Below, one piece after another: positions 36,374 to 47,628 of a stretch of DNA of 64,000 bases (within the stretch, counting starts at the first letter, position 1; the number at the start of each line of letters is the position of its first letter). The position numbers and the translations under genes were made by a program. The notes beneath the pieces are model-generated. The model worked only from the letters and a program-made list of their open reading frames with translations, searched no databases and was not told the DNA's origin. This DNA comes from Marinihelvus fidelis (GTDB lineage Bacteria; Pseudomonadota; Gammaproteobacteria; Xanthomonadales; SZUA-36): assembly GCF_008725655.1 (NCBI RefSeq), contig NZ_VYXP01000002.1, positions 581,066 to 645,065 of the forward strand. Reading direction: 5' to 3'.

Positions 36374-37707
36374 TCCCTGACCTCGCCGGGCCGGAAGCGC
36401 ACTCCTTCCTCGCGTCGCCTGCGCAACAGTTCCAACAGGCCCGTGACACATGGGTTACCGGGATGCACAGCGTCCGAACGCCCCAGGATCAACTCCGGAT
36501 GGTCATCCAGGGCACACCCTTTCATCGACCTGACCAGCGGGTTGTAGCGCTGCCAGAGTAGCCGGCTTGCAGGGTTGAGTCCGGCAATCAACAGCAGGCC
36601 CGTCGGCCAGGTATCCAGGGGCAGCAGGCACAGGTCGGGGCGATTCGCCTTGAGACATACGTAAAGCCGCCAGACATCCCCCGTCCAGGCACGGGTCTGT
36701 CGCACCCGCTCGGCCTGGGCCGGGGTATTGGGATAAATGTCATCAATGACCACCAGTGTGTTTGTGCTGGCGCGCCGTTCGATGTTCATGAAGTCCCGCA
36801 GCGCGTACTCGAACAGGTGCATGCCGTCGATAAACGCCAGGTCGATGGTCTCGATGCCCTCAACACGGGAACCCGACTGCTCGAAAAACACGTCGCTGGC
36901 CTGTTTTACCAGGCGCTGTCCCTCTGCCAGGGGCTGACTCAGCGCGGGTGCCGGATCGACCCCCACCGCCGGGCATTCCGCCAGCCGCATGCTGCCACCG
37001 GTCCTGACGCCAATTTCAAGATAGCCCGCAGGTGACAGGACCTCGTGGATGGTTTTCATGGCCTGCAGATAGGGGATTTCACCACGGGTCTGCTCATTCA
37101 GGGGGTTGGTTTCGGCAGGGGCCGCCGAAGCGGAGCGAAGCGCGAGCGTGTGCTGGTTGGGGCGTGGTGCCATGGAGTCGCTGCCCTCTTCAGCGAAGGC
37201 ATGTGAGAACACACCGACAAGGTCGTTCCATGGCCCCCGCTCATCCTGCCAGCAGTCGACCAGCTGCATGCCGGTGTAACGCGCCAGCGCCGCCATCGCG
37301 TCCGGGTAGAAGCGGTAGCAATCCACGGGGAAGCGGTGAACCGGCCCGGCCGAGGGCACAATCAGGAAAACCAGCCCCTCCGGCCGCACCACCCGGGCCA
37401 CCTCCTCGAACAGTTTCCAGAAAAACTCGACATGCTCGAAGGCCTGCCCGCTGATGACGATATCCACGGAGCCGGAATCGAAGGGCAGGACGTACGGGTC
37501 GTCGAGCACGATATCCACGCCATCACCGGCCACCAGGTCAACGGCAAGGAAGTCATAAATCGGGTCCGAAAAAATGTCGGCATAACTGCCGTTGACATTG
37601 CTGCCACCGATATCGACCACGGTCAGCCGTTCACGGCCGGCAAGGTCGACCTGTCCGGCGAACCGCTCGTAGCACTTTTGCATATTGTCCAGTGATGAGG
37701 CGTGCAT
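36355..37707 (-). CDS. Two-domain SAM methyltransferase
   Basis: 450 residues. An N-terminal class I methyltransferase (about 28-180: VVDIGGSNVNGSYADIF, FDSGSVDIVISGQAFEHVEF) is joined to a C-terminal Methyltransf_24-like domain (about 220-345: YLEIGVRTGGSMRLAE, AFIDGMHLFEYALRDF, VVIDDIYPNTP). Both halves occur with glycan-biosynthesis genes, and the convergent neighbour has a related second domain, so the pair probably works on the same polymer (inference). The 3' ends of the two genes overlap by 19 bases. Confidence 0.85.
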   Translation of the reverse strand: MHASSLDNMQKCYERFAGQVDLAGRERLTVVDIGGSNVNGSYADIFSDPIYDFLAVDLVAGDGVDIVLDDPYVLPFDSGSVDIVISGQAFEHVEFFWKLFEEVARVVRPEGLVFLIVPSAGPVHRFPVDCYRFYPDAMAALARYTGMQLVDCWQDERGPWNDLVGVFSHAFAEEGSDSMAPRPNQHTLALRSASAAPAETNPLNEQTRGEIPYLQAMKTIHEVLSPAGYLEIGVRTGGSMRLAECPAVGVDPAPALSQPLAEGQRLVKQASDVFFEQSGSRVEGIETIDLAFIDGMHLFEYALRDFMNIERRASTNTLVVIDDIYPNTPAQAERVRQTRAWTGDVWRLYVCLKANRPDLCLLPLDTWPTGLLLIAGLNPASRLLWQRYNPLVRSMKGCALDDHPELILGRSDAVHPGNPCVTGLLELLRRRREEGVRFRPGEVRDQLRRR

Positions 37708-37835
37708 GTATCAGGCAGTCCGTACTCGTGTTGTTCCGGGTTTGCCGATAGTAACGTACATCTTCTGCCAGCCAGCACGCCGTCCAGTTCATGTACAGTG
37801 GCTTCAGTGCTTCGATCCCACCAGGACAGGAAAAC

Positions 37836-38540
37836 TTGAACGAACTGCCCTTCAGCTACCGCGTTGAGCGACGCAAACGCGTGACCCGCCGATTACACCT
37901 GGCGCTGGATGACGACGGTGAATTGCTCGCGGTCGTCCCGCGCCATGTCGGTGATGCGGCCGTGCACCGGTTGCTGGTGAAGAACGTCGCCACGGTTGAG
38001 CGATACCTGCGGCGTGCCCAGGCGCGTCGACCGCCGCCCCTGGAATGGCACGATGGCAGCATGCACCTGTTCACCGGCCGGACCCTGCCGCTCCAACTAC
38101 GCGCGCAACGTGGGCGCGCACGGGAAACGGAATTCACCGACCAACACATCGCTGTTTACAGCCACCAACTCGATGAGGACAGCGTGCGGCGAACCTTGCG
38201 TGCCGGCTACCTGGCGCAGGCACGACGGCTGTTCGCGCAGCGTGTCGACACGATCAGGGCCGGCGCCGATTGGACCCGCGGTCTAAAAATCGAACTGAAA
38301 CTGCAACGCATGAAACGCACCTGGGGCACCTGCAGTTCGAAGGGCGTGATCCGCCTGAACACCCACCTGGTCAAGGCGCCACCGCAGTGCCTGGACTACG
38401 TGATCGCCCACGAGCTCTGCCATCTTCAGGTCATGAACCATGGGCCGGAGTTTTACCGGCTCCAGGACGCACTGTACCCGGGCTGGCAAGATGTCCGCAC
38501 GCACCTGCGCGAGCATGGCCGGCGCTACACCCGCGACTGA
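37836..38540 (+). CDS. YgjP/DUF45-type zinc metallopeptidase
   Basis: 234 residues from the TTG at 37836, preferred because AGGACAGGA lies just upstream; an in-frame ATG at 37791 has no ribosome-binding site and remains possible. The C-terminus has the zinc motif HELCHLQVMNHGPEFY, with KRTWGTCSSKGVIRLN before it, as in YgjP-like proteins of the M48/SprT-like group. The cellular substrate is unknown. The next gene, bioY, follows directly. Confidence 0.85.
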   Translation: MNELPFSYRVERRKRVTRRLHLALDDDGELLAVVPRHVGDAAVHRLLVKNVATVERYLRRAQARRPPPLEWHDGSMHLFTGRTLPLQLRAQRGRARETEFTDQHIAVYSHQLDEDSVRRTLRAGYLAQARRLFAQRVDTIRAGADWTRGLKIELKLQRMKRTWGTCSSKGVIRLNTHLVKAPPQCLDYVIAHELCHLQVMNHGPEFYRLQDALYPGWQDVRTHLREHGRRYTRD

Positions 38541-39101
38541 GTGAAGGTTTCGTCCACCGTGAAACTGATGAAATTGATATTGATCGTTGTGGCCGGCGCG
38601 CTGGCCATCGCCGCCGGCGCCCGGCTGGCGATTCCCATGGTGCCGGTGCCGACCACCGGGCAGACCCTGGCGGTGGTTATCGTCGGCCTTTTGGCCGGGC
38701 CGCGACTGGGTGCCGCATCCGCGGTGCTTTACCTGGTGATGGTGCTGGCCGGGTTGCCGGTGCTGGCCAGTGGCGAGCGGCTGGCCGGTGCGGCATTTCT
38801 GCAGTCGGCCACCGCGGGCTACGTCGTCGGTTTTATACCTGCCGCCGCAGTAGTCGGGGTGATCGGCTGGCGCCGCGGCTTCGTACTCGCCTGCCTGGCC
38901 GCCGTGGCCGGCCATGCCGTGGTGCTGGCCTGTGGCGTACCATTGCTGGCCCTGAAGATTGGCTGGGGCGCCGCCGTCACCCATGGCCTGTTGCCGTTCC
39001 TGTTGGGTGCGCTTGCCAAGAGCGTGGTCGGCGCGGGGATCGTGACCGGCATCCGCGCCATGCGGCGTGACGCCCAGGTGGATGAACGCCGGCCAGGCTG
39101 A
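38541..39101 (+). CDS. bioY: BioY biotin transporter substrate-binding protein
   Basis: 186 residues, about six membrane helices. IPMVPVPTTGQTLAVVIVGLLAGPRLGAAS is the conserved BioY front region (P-x-T-x-Q-T). BioY is the S component of ECF biotin transporters and can work alone in some bacteria; no ECF ATPase or T component is nearby. The start is uncertain: GTG at 38541 directly after the previous stop, GTG at 38559 (GAAGG upstream) or ATG at 38568. Confidence 0.88.
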   Translation: MKVSSTVKLMKLILIVVAGALAIAAGARLAIPMVPVPTTGQTLAVVIVGLLAGPRLGAASAVLYLVMVLAGLPVLASGERLAGAAFLQSATAGYVVGFIPAAAVVGVIGWRRGFVLACLAAVAGHAVVLACGVPLLALKIGWGAAVTHGLLPFLLGALAKSVVGAGIVTGIRAMRRDAQVDERRPG

Positions 39102-39138
39102 ACCCGGCCGGCTGATTCACTCACCTCTCCTTCGGGCG

Positions 39139-41709
<2,571 letters not shown>

Positions 41710-41733
41710 GGTTAAAAACCCTCTGAATACGGG

Positions 41734-41751
41734 TCCGGCGGAAGCGCCGGA
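41734..41751. other. Small GC hairpin between the histidine kinase gene and clpB
   Basis: Perfect 7-bp arms TCCGGCG and CGCCGGA around GAAG. No T-tract follows on the minus strand, so it is not a clear terminator; it would lie in the clpB leader of any read-through transcript. Confidence 0.35.
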
Positions 41752-41786
41752 GGATGTCCGTTAGATGAGGGCTTTCGGGTGCGGAA

Positions 41787-43391
41787 TCAAGCGTTTGGAT
41801 GCAATGTGAAGTGGAACTTTGCGTACTCGCCCGGGCGACCCTCGCCGCGGATCCAGCCGCCATGCCGCTCGACCACGCGGGCGACGATGGTCAGGCCCAG
41901 GCCGGAGCCCTCGAAGCGCTCGCTTTCGTCGAGCCGCTGGAAGGCCGCGAACAGCCGGTCCGCCTTGTCGTTGTCGAAACCGATGCCGTTATCAGCGAAG
42001 GTGTACACGGTCACGCCGTCTTCGCTGGTCGCGCTGACATGGATGCGGGCGACCGGCTCGTCACGGGTGTACTTGAGTGCATTGCCCAGCAGGTTGGTCA
42101 CCAGCATGCGCACCAGCAGGTCATCGGCCTCGACGCCCGGCAGGTCTTCGTCCACCACCAGTTCGACCGGCCGGTCGGGCACCACGGCCGTGAGCGCGTC
42201 AAACACGTCTTCAACCAGCGCCCGCATGTCGAGCAGCTCACGCTCGAAGGTTTCATGGCTCAGGGCCGATAGCCCGGACAGGCGATCGAGGATCGTGGTC
42301 ATCTGGGTCACGCAGGGATAGACCCGGTCGATCACGGCCAGCTCCGCTTCGTGGCCACCGGCGCGGTCCAGCCGCGTCGACAGCAACTGGATATTCATTG
42401 ACATGGCGTTGAGCGGGTTGCGCATGTCATGCGCGACCGAGTCGGTGATGGTCTGCAGGTCCGCGGTGCGATCGGCCAGCGCGCGGGTACGTTGCTGCAC
42501 CACGGCTTCGAGGTTGCGGTTGAGTTCGGCGACTTCCCGCTCCGCCGCTTCCGCGTTGCGGGCCCGGCGCCGGGCGCGCGCGCTTTCGTGGGTCAGGAAG
42601 CCCATCAACACGGCGATAATCAGGCCCATTAGCAGGATCATGTCAGTCGCACGCGATTCCAGGACGCGCACGGCCTCGGTGGTCGGCCGGTGTTCAACCC
42701 GCCAGATCGAGCCCCAGGGCATGCGAATCAGGCCATCCTTGATCCAGCCCGGCGGCAATCCGGTCGCGGCATCTTCGCCGCGGAACAGCGCGTGCTCGTC
42801 CCAGAACACACTGATCGCGTAACTGGGCGCCTCGTCGACCAGCATCTGCCCCACCAGGTCTTCAATATCGACCATGACGGCCATGCGCCGGATTCGCTCG
42901 CCGTCACGCTCGACCTCGTAAATTTCGAGGTACTGGCCACCCTCCGGATAGGTGATTGGCCCCAGCACGGTCGACTGGTCCTGCTCGCGCATCCGCGCCG
43001 CCAGCGCTGCGTGCGCCGCCCACTCGGCCGTTTCCGGCTGGTAGCTGTAACCGGGCCGGTCCGGCGAGTGCATGAAGCGGACGCCATCGGGCTGGGACTC
43101 GTACAGCACCAGGCGGACGCCGTCGTAACCATCCAGTTCCATGTGTTCGCCGGCGGGCCACTGTTCGGCCGGCAACTGGCTGATGGCGCCCCAGAACTCA
43201 CCCAGGTTTCTCAGTGCGTCGTAAAAAGTGGCCATGCTTCGAGCCAGGTGACTGCGCGTCGACCACGACTCCAGCGTGACGATGCGCTCGACCTGCCCGA
43301 TCTCGTTCTGCTGCAACGCGCGCCACATCTGGATGGTGCCAATACCCACCAACACGGTGACAACGATGGGAACTACGACGCGTGTGAGCAA
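41787..43391 (-). CDS. Sensor histidine kinase with periplasmic CHASE-like domain
   Basis: 534 residues. Membrane helices at about 5-24 and 246-264 flank a periplasmic sensor region of about 220 residues, whose type was not recognised. A coiled-coil (AEREVAELNRNLEAVVQQR) leads to the dimerisation box SVAHDMRNPLNAM and a HATPase domain with NLLGNALKYT, DNGIGFD and GSGLGLTI, all complete. It is divergent from the sigma54-type response regulator, its probable partner. Confidence 0.92.
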   Translation of the reverse strand: MLTRVVVPIVVTVLVGIGTIQMWRALQQNEIGQVERIVTLESWSTRSHLARSMATFYDALRNLGEFWGAISQLPAEQWPAGEHMELDGYDGVRLVLYESQPDGVRFMHSPDRPGYSYQPETAEWAAHAALAARMREQDQSTVLGPITYPEGGQYLEIYEVERDGERIRRMAVMVDIEDLVGQMLVDEAPSYAISVFWDEHALFRGEDAATGLPPGWIKDGLIRMPWGSIWRVEHRPTTEAVRVLESRATDMILLMGLIIAVLMGFLTHESARARRRARNAEAAEREVAELNRNLEAVVQQRTRALADRTADLQTITDSVAHDMRNPLNAMSMNIQLLSTRLDRAGGHEAELAVIDRVYPCVTQMTTILDRLSGLSALSHETFERELLDMRALVEDVFDALTAVVPDRPVELVVDEDLPGVEADDLLVRMLVTNLLGNALKYTRDEPVARIHVSATSEDGVTVYTFADNGIGFDNDKADRLFAAFQRLDESERFEGSGLGLTIVARVVERHGGWIRGEGRPGEYAKFHFTLHPNA

Positions 43392-43525
43392 GGGCCATGC
43401 GCTCCAGCCAGAAGGATCTTCACATTACAGCTAAACCGACCGGCATTCACGTTTGTCGGTCTGGCGCGCACGCGATTGCGATACCATGAGCGCTTTCCGC
43501 GCCCGTATTGGAGTCCAGATTACGC

Positions 43526-44848
43526 ATGGCCAGCATCCTGATCGTCGACGACGAAACCGCGTTTGCCCAGGGCATCGCCGACTACCTGCAACTCGAAGGG
43601 CACGACACCACGGTCGCCCATGACCTGGCCAACGCCCGTGAAGCACTGTCGGGCGATACGCCTGATCTTGTCCTGCTGGACCTGATGCTGCCGGACGGCA
43701 GCGGGCTTGAACTGTTCGATCGTTTCGAAAAAAGCACGCCGAAGCGCATCATCATCATGACCGGGCATACCGGCGTGAAACAGCTGATCGGCGGCCTGGC
43801 CGGCGACGCCGTCACCTACATGAAGAAGCCCATCGACCCGCCCGAACTGGAAGGGTTGCTGAACAGTCTCGACGCCGGCGGTGTCGCGACAACGGGGGGC
43901 AAGGCCGCGCAAAAGGGCCGCTACGGCCTGCTCATCGGCGAATCGAAGCCCATGCAGGTGGTTTACACCGCCATCTCGAAGGTCGCACCCACCGACAGCA
44001 CCGTGTTCATCCACGGCGAAAGCGGCACCGGCAAGGAACTGGTCGCGCGCATGGTCCATCGCGAAAGCGGCCGCGAGGGTCGGTTCATCCCGGTCAATTG
44101 CGGCGGCCTGAACAAGGACCTGGTGTCGAGCCAGCTGTTCGGCCACGAGAAAGGCAGTTTCACCGGCGCCGATGGCGCCCACGCGGGGTTCTTCGAGCAG
44201 GCGGACAACGGCACGCTGTTCCTGGACGAGATCACCGAGATGCCGATGGAAATGCAGGCCCACCTGTTGCGCGTGCTGGAAACCGGCAAGGTGCTGCGGC
44301 TGGGCGCACAGAAGGAGAAACGCGTCAATGCCCGCCTGGTGGCGGCGACCAACCGCGACCCGCGCAAGGCCGTCGAGGACGGCCTGCTGCGCGAGGACCT
44401 GTACTTCCGCCTGAGCGTGTTCCCGATCGAGTTGCCGCCGCTGCGCCAGCGCCATGGGGATATCGAGCTGCTGGCCAACCGCTTCCTGGACGAACTGAAT
44501 CGCGAGCATGACCAGAAGCGTTGCCTGTCCGCGGACGCGCTCAGGAACCTGGAACGCCACGGCTGGCCCGGTAACGTGCGCGAACTGAAGCACGTCCTTC
44601 ATCGCGCCTGGATCCTGGCCGATGGCGATGTGGTCGAAGTCCCCGAAGCCCTGGACCGCGGCCTCGAGACCCGCGTCGAGGGCATTCGCGCCGGGCGTTC
44701 CATCGCCGACGTCGAGAAGGACCTGATCATTGCCACGCTGGAGCAGGTGGATGGCAACAAGAAGGAAGCCGCCGCGATGCTGGGCGTCAGCCTGAAAACG
44801 CTCTACAACCGCCTGAAAACCTATGAAATGGATGACGAGGACGACTAG
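43526..44848 (+). CDS. NtrC-type sigma54-dependent response regulator
   Basis: 440 residues from ATG 43526. Receiver domain (1-120, phosphoacceptor D in LLDLMLPDG), AAA+ sigma54-activation domain (about 135-375: Walker A GESGTGKE, Walker B LFLDEI, and the sigma54-contact loop GSFTGA in place of GAFTGA) and Fis-type HTH (NKKEAAAMLGVSLKTLYNRL). GSFTGA is a known functional variant as far as I recall. It should open sigma54 promoters once phosphorylated, with the BON gene promoter at 46010-46025 as a nearby candidate target. Confidence 0.95.
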   Translation: MASILIVDDETAFAQGIADYLQLEGHDTTVAHDLANAREALSGDTPDLVLLDLMLPDGSGLELFDRFEKSTPKRIIIMTGHTGVKQLIGGLAGDAVTYMKKPIDPPELEGLLNSLDAGGVATTGGKAAQKGRYGLLIGESKPMQVVYTAISKVAPTDSTVFIHGESGTGKELVARMVHRESGREGRFIPVNCGGLNKDLVSSQLFGHEKGSFTGADGAHAGFFEQADNGTLFLDEITEMPMEMQAHLLRVLETGKVLRLGAQKEKRVNARLVAATNRDPRKAVEDGLLREDLYFRLSVFPIELPPLRQRHGDIELLANRFLDELNREHDQKRCLSADALRNLERHGWPGNVRELKHVLHRAWILADGDVVEVPEALDRGLETRVEGIRAGRSIADVEKDLIIATLEQVDGNKKEAAAMLGVSLKTLYNRLKTYEMDDEDD

Positions 44849-44899
44849 GCGACAGGCCGCAGCCCGGGAAGTGGTTCATATCCTGTATCATTAAGCACC

Positions 44900-45277
44900 A
44901 TGGACAGCGAGAAAACCGCTACCCGTATCCTGGTCGTTGAGGACAACGACACCGCCCGCGACGCCATCCGGGAGTTCCTGGACCTCTCCGGCTACCAGGT
45001 CGCCTGCGCCGGTTCGGCCGACGAGGCGCTTTCAGAAGCAGAGAAGCTCCACCCCGATATCCTGGTCAGTGACTGGCAGCTCAAAGGCCAGCGCGACGGC
45101 GTCGACGTGGCCCGCGAGCTACAGGATCGCTTTGGCGTGCTGGTGGTTTTCATTACCGGCAACGCACTCGAACCCCTGCGCCGCTCCGCGGCCGATATCA
45201 ATGTCGCCCGCTACCTGCGCAAACCGGTATCGCTACCGCGCCTGGCCCGCCTGATCGGCGAACTGCCCGCAGCCTGA
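44900..45277 (+). CDS. Stand-alone receiver domain protein
   Basis: 125 residues: one CheY-like receiver (ILVVEDNDTARDAI, phosphoacceptor D in DILVSDWQL, VVFITGNA, conserved lysine in LRKPVSLPRL). No output domain. It follows the NtrC-type regulator by about 50 bases and could act as a phosphate sink or relay for the divergent kinase (inference). It ends before a bidirectional terminator. Confidence 0.9.
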   Translation: MDSEKTATRILVVEDNDTARDAIREFLDLSGYQVACAGSADEALSEAEKLHPDILVSDWQLKGQRDGVDVARELQDRFGVLVVFITGNALEPLRRSAADINVARYLRKPVSLPRLARLIGELPAA

Positions 45278-45298
45278 AAGAATATCGCGCTTAAAAGA

Positions 45299-45328
45299 AA
45301 ACGGCCCCGCCAGCTGGCGGGGCCGTTT
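45299..45328. terminator. Bidirectional terminator, 30-bp perfect palindrome
   Basis: The 30 bases read AAACGGCCCCGCCAG then the exact complement, with no loop bases. On the minus strand it is followed by TTTCTTTTAA, on the plus strand by TTT within the arm. It separates the convergent receiver and BON genes. Confidence 0.85.
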
Positions 45329-45381
45329 CCGGGATTCCGGCCGGTCCGCAGAACGAACCGCGCCGGACTCCGGCTCCAGCG

Positions 45382-45960
45382 TTAAGAGCGCACTTCGATG
45401 TTGTCGATCACGTCGACCACACCGGCCACCTGGTTGGCGGCGGCCATCGCGGCGTCACGCTCCTCGTCGGTGTCGACATGGCCACCCAGGCTGATCACGC
45501 CATGGTCGGCTTCCACGTCGATGGTCAGGGCCTCGACCTCGGGGTTATCAACGAGCGCGGCCTTCACCTTGCTGACCAGCAGCTTGTCGTCCAGGTATTC
45601 ACCGGCCGAACGATCCGCGGGCTGAATCTCAAGGTTGTTGACGACTTCGGTCACGCCATCGATGTTCATGGCGATGGTTTCGGCGCGCTCACGCTCCGCT
45701 TCCGAGTCCACGAAGCCGTTCAGCTGTACTGAATCACGGTCCACCTCGACGTCGATATTGATGGCATCGGTCACTTCGTCGGCAGCCAGGGCGGCCTTGG
45801 TACGTGCGGCGATGCTCAGGTCGTCAACCACCTGGCCGGCGGTGCGATCGGCACGCTCTTCGGCCATGTCACGAGCTTCAGACTCGTTGGCAGCCAGCGG
45901 CAGTGAAAGGGTCGTCGCCAGTACAGCACTCATCACGATGTAAATGGGCTTGCGGTTCAT
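45382..45960 (-). CDS. Periplasmic protein with two BON domains (OsmY-like)
   Basis: 192 residues from the ATG at 45960, with GGAGG five bases upstream. Signal peptide about 1-23 (LSLPLAANE). Two BON domains follow (about 45-110 and 118-190), each ending in a V-x-V-x-N-x-L/I-E-V/I strand. BON proteins such as OsmY and DolP bind membranes and protect the envelope under stress. Expression is predicted to be sigma54-dependent (promoter at 46010-46025), which is unusual for this family. Confidence 0.9.
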   Translation of the reverse strand: MNRKPIYIVMSAVLATTLSLPLAANESEARDMAEERADRTAGQVVDDLSIAARTKAALAADEVTDAINIDVEVDRDSVQLNGFVDSEAERERAETIAMNIDGVTEVVNNLEIQPADRSAGEYLDDKLLVSKVKAALVDNPEVEALTIDVEADHGVISLGGHVDTDEERDAAMAAANQVAGVVDVIDNIEVRS

Positions 45961-46009
45961 ACATTCCTCCATTGGTTGCGCCAGTTTGTTGCTCTGACGC
46001 CCCGGTAGA

Positions 46010-46025
46010 AGCAATGATCGTGCCA
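46010..46025 (-). promoter_or_regulatory. Consensus sigma54 promoter of the BON gene
   Basis: The minus strand reads TGGCACG ATCA TTGCT, a full match to the -24/-12 consensus TGGCACG-N4-TTGCW. The predicted transcript start near 46000 gives a leader of about 40 bases to the BON start codon. A sigma54 activator is encoded 1.2 kb away. Confidence 0.85.
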
Positions 46026-46154
46026 CGTAACCTGCGCACCATGGAGCACACTCCGAATAACCACTTTATTACAGCAACTTACAGGATGATCACCACGGAC
46101 TGGATCGACGCCGGCAGCGCCCGCAGGTTCTGGAGAACACCCCACCGGTGAAAA

Positions 46155-46170
46155 AAATTCCGTCGAATTT
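46155..46170. promoter_or_regulatory. Candidate enhancer palindrome for the sigma54 promoter
   Basis: AAATTC and GAATTT, separated by CGTC, lie about 135 bases upstream of the -24 element, the usual distance for an activator site. The 300 bases between the BON and small-ORF start codons hold no other gene that I can see. Confidence 0.35.
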
Positions 46171-46204
46171 GTAACGATTGCCCGCCCGCGCGCCTCAGCC
46201 CACG

Positions 46205-46232
46205 TTGCGAACACGCTGGTGTCTCCTATACT
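46205..46232 (+). promoter_or_regulatory. Sigma70-like promoter for the small ORF
   Basis: TTGCGA, 16 bases, TATACT. The predicted start near 46239 is about 22 bases before the ATG at 46261. Confidence 0.45.
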
Positions 46233-46260
46233 GGAATTGGGTCCCCCGGAAATTCACACC

Positions 46261-46449
46261 ATGAACTTCGAACAACATACTGAACTGCAACAACTACGGA
46301 CGACACTGGTTGATTCGCTGCACCTGGAGCGGCGCCAGCGCGTCATGACGGAGAGCGAACAGCTCGAGGAAATCAGGTTCCAGATCCAGCGCACGGTCAA
46401 CGCCATCGACCGCCGGATACTGTCGGACCAGCCAGCGCGAACGCAGTAA
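46261..46449 (+). CDS. Small hypothetical protein, 62 residues
   Basis: Not recognised. A charged, probably all-helical protein (LQQLRTTLVDSLHLERRQRV, then EQLEEIRFQIQRTVNAIDRR) without signal peptide or membrane segment. It is preceded by a plausible promoter but only a weak Shine-Dalgarno (GGAA). It faces the end of dapE and is divergent from the BON gene. Confidence 0.55.
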   Translation: MNFEQHTELQQLRTTLVDSLHLERRQRVMTESEQLEEIRFQIQRTVNAIDRRILSDQPARTQ

Positions 46450-46476
46450 CCCCGCCCGGATCCAATGCCCCCGGCG

Positions 46477-47628
46477 TCAGTCGCCGGCGGTGAACATTGT
46501 CTTCATGACACGCCGGTAGACCCGCGACAGGTCGTCCAGGTCGGCCACCGGCGTGTACTCGTCCACCTTGTGGATGGACGCGTTCAGCAGCCCCAGCTCC
46601 ACCACTTCTGTTCCCAGTGGCGCGATAAAGCGCCCGTCCGAGGTGCCGCCACCCGTATTCAGCGCCGGGGCCAGGCCCAGCTCTGTTGGCACGGCATCCG
46701 CCACGGCCCGGCGCAGCGCACCGGCAGGTGAGCGGAACGGCTCGCCGGACACGCGCCAGTCCAGCGTGTAATTTTCAACGCCAGCATCGGCCAGCATGTC
46801 TTGCACGGCCTGGTGCAGCGTGTCGGCATTCCAGTGCGTGTTGTAGCGGAAGCTGATGGTCAGCGTGGCCGCGCCCGGGGTGACGTTGGACGCGCCGGTG
46901 CCGGCGTTGATATTGCTGACCTGGCAATGCGTGGGCGGGAACTGGCCATCCGCATCGTCCACGCCATCGTCCCAGCGGCGCTCGACCAGCGCGGCCAGGA
47001 ACGGCGCCAGCCGGTGCACGGGGTTGTCGATGCTTTCCGGGAACGCGGTATGGCCCTGCACGCCCTTCACCGTCAGCACGCCGACGATCGACCCGCGACG
47101 GCCAATCCGTACCGTGTCGCCCAGTTGCCGCTGGCTGCTGGGTTCGCCGACCAGGCAGTGATCCGGTACCTGGCCGCGCGCGGCAAGGATCCCCGCGACC
47201 TCGCGAATGCCCCGCTGCGCATCGCCCTCCTCGTCGCTGGTCAGCAACAGGCCGACCTGGCCCGGATGGTCGGGGTGCTCACGCACGAAGTCCTCCAGCG
47301 CCACGACCATCGCGGCGACGGCGCCCTTCATGTCGCAGGCGCCACGGCCGTAGAGCACGCCGTCGCGCACCTCGGGTGCGAACGGCGGCGAGGTCCAGTC
47401 CGATTCGGGGCCGGGCGGCACGACATCGGTATGCCCCAGGAACCATAGCGACGGCGATTCAGCCCCGTGCGTGATCAGCACGTTGGTGACATCGCCACAG
47501 ACAAACCACTCGGCGGCAAAGCCCAGCGCCGCCATCCTCTCCGCCAGCAACGACTGGCAGCCGGCATCATCCGGCGTCACCGATGGCCGCGCCATCAGCG
47601 CACAGGCCAGGTCCAGGGTGTCGTTCAC
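46477..47628 (-). CDS. dapE: Succinyl-diaminopimelate desuccinylase
   Basis: 383 residues, M20 peptidase family. Metal and catalytic motifs WFLGHTDVVPPG, YGRGACDMKGAVAAM, LLTSDEEGDA and C-terminal NTGGGTSDGRF are all present. It removes succinate from N-succinyl-LL-diaminopimelate in the lysine/peptidoglycan pathway. Its start overlaps the stop of the ArsC-like gene, and dapD of the same pathway lies just upstream. Confidence 0.97.
   Translation of the reverse strand: MNDTLDLACALMARPSVTPDDAGCQSLLAERMAALGFAAEWFVCGDVTNVLITHGAESPSLWFLGHTDVVPPGPESDWTSPPFAPEVRDGVLYGRGACDMKGAVAAMVVALEDFVREHPDHPGQVGLLLTSDEEGDAQRGIREVAGILAARGQVPDHCLVGEPSSQRQLGDTVRIGRRGSIVGVLTVKGVQGHTAFPESIDNPVHRLAPFLAALVERRWDDGVDDADGQFPPTHCQVSNINAGTGASNVTPGAATLTISFRYNTHWNADTLHQAVQDMLADAGVENYTLDWRVSGEPFRSPAGALRRAVADAVPTELGLAPALNTGGGTSDGRFIAPLGTEVVELGLLNASIHKVDEYTPVADLDDLSRVYRRVMKTMFTAGD

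Noticed and set aside
43463..43482. TGGCGCG followed by TTGCG as a second sigma54 promoter before the response regulator gene
   Set aside because: Thirteen bases lie between GG and GC where ten are required.
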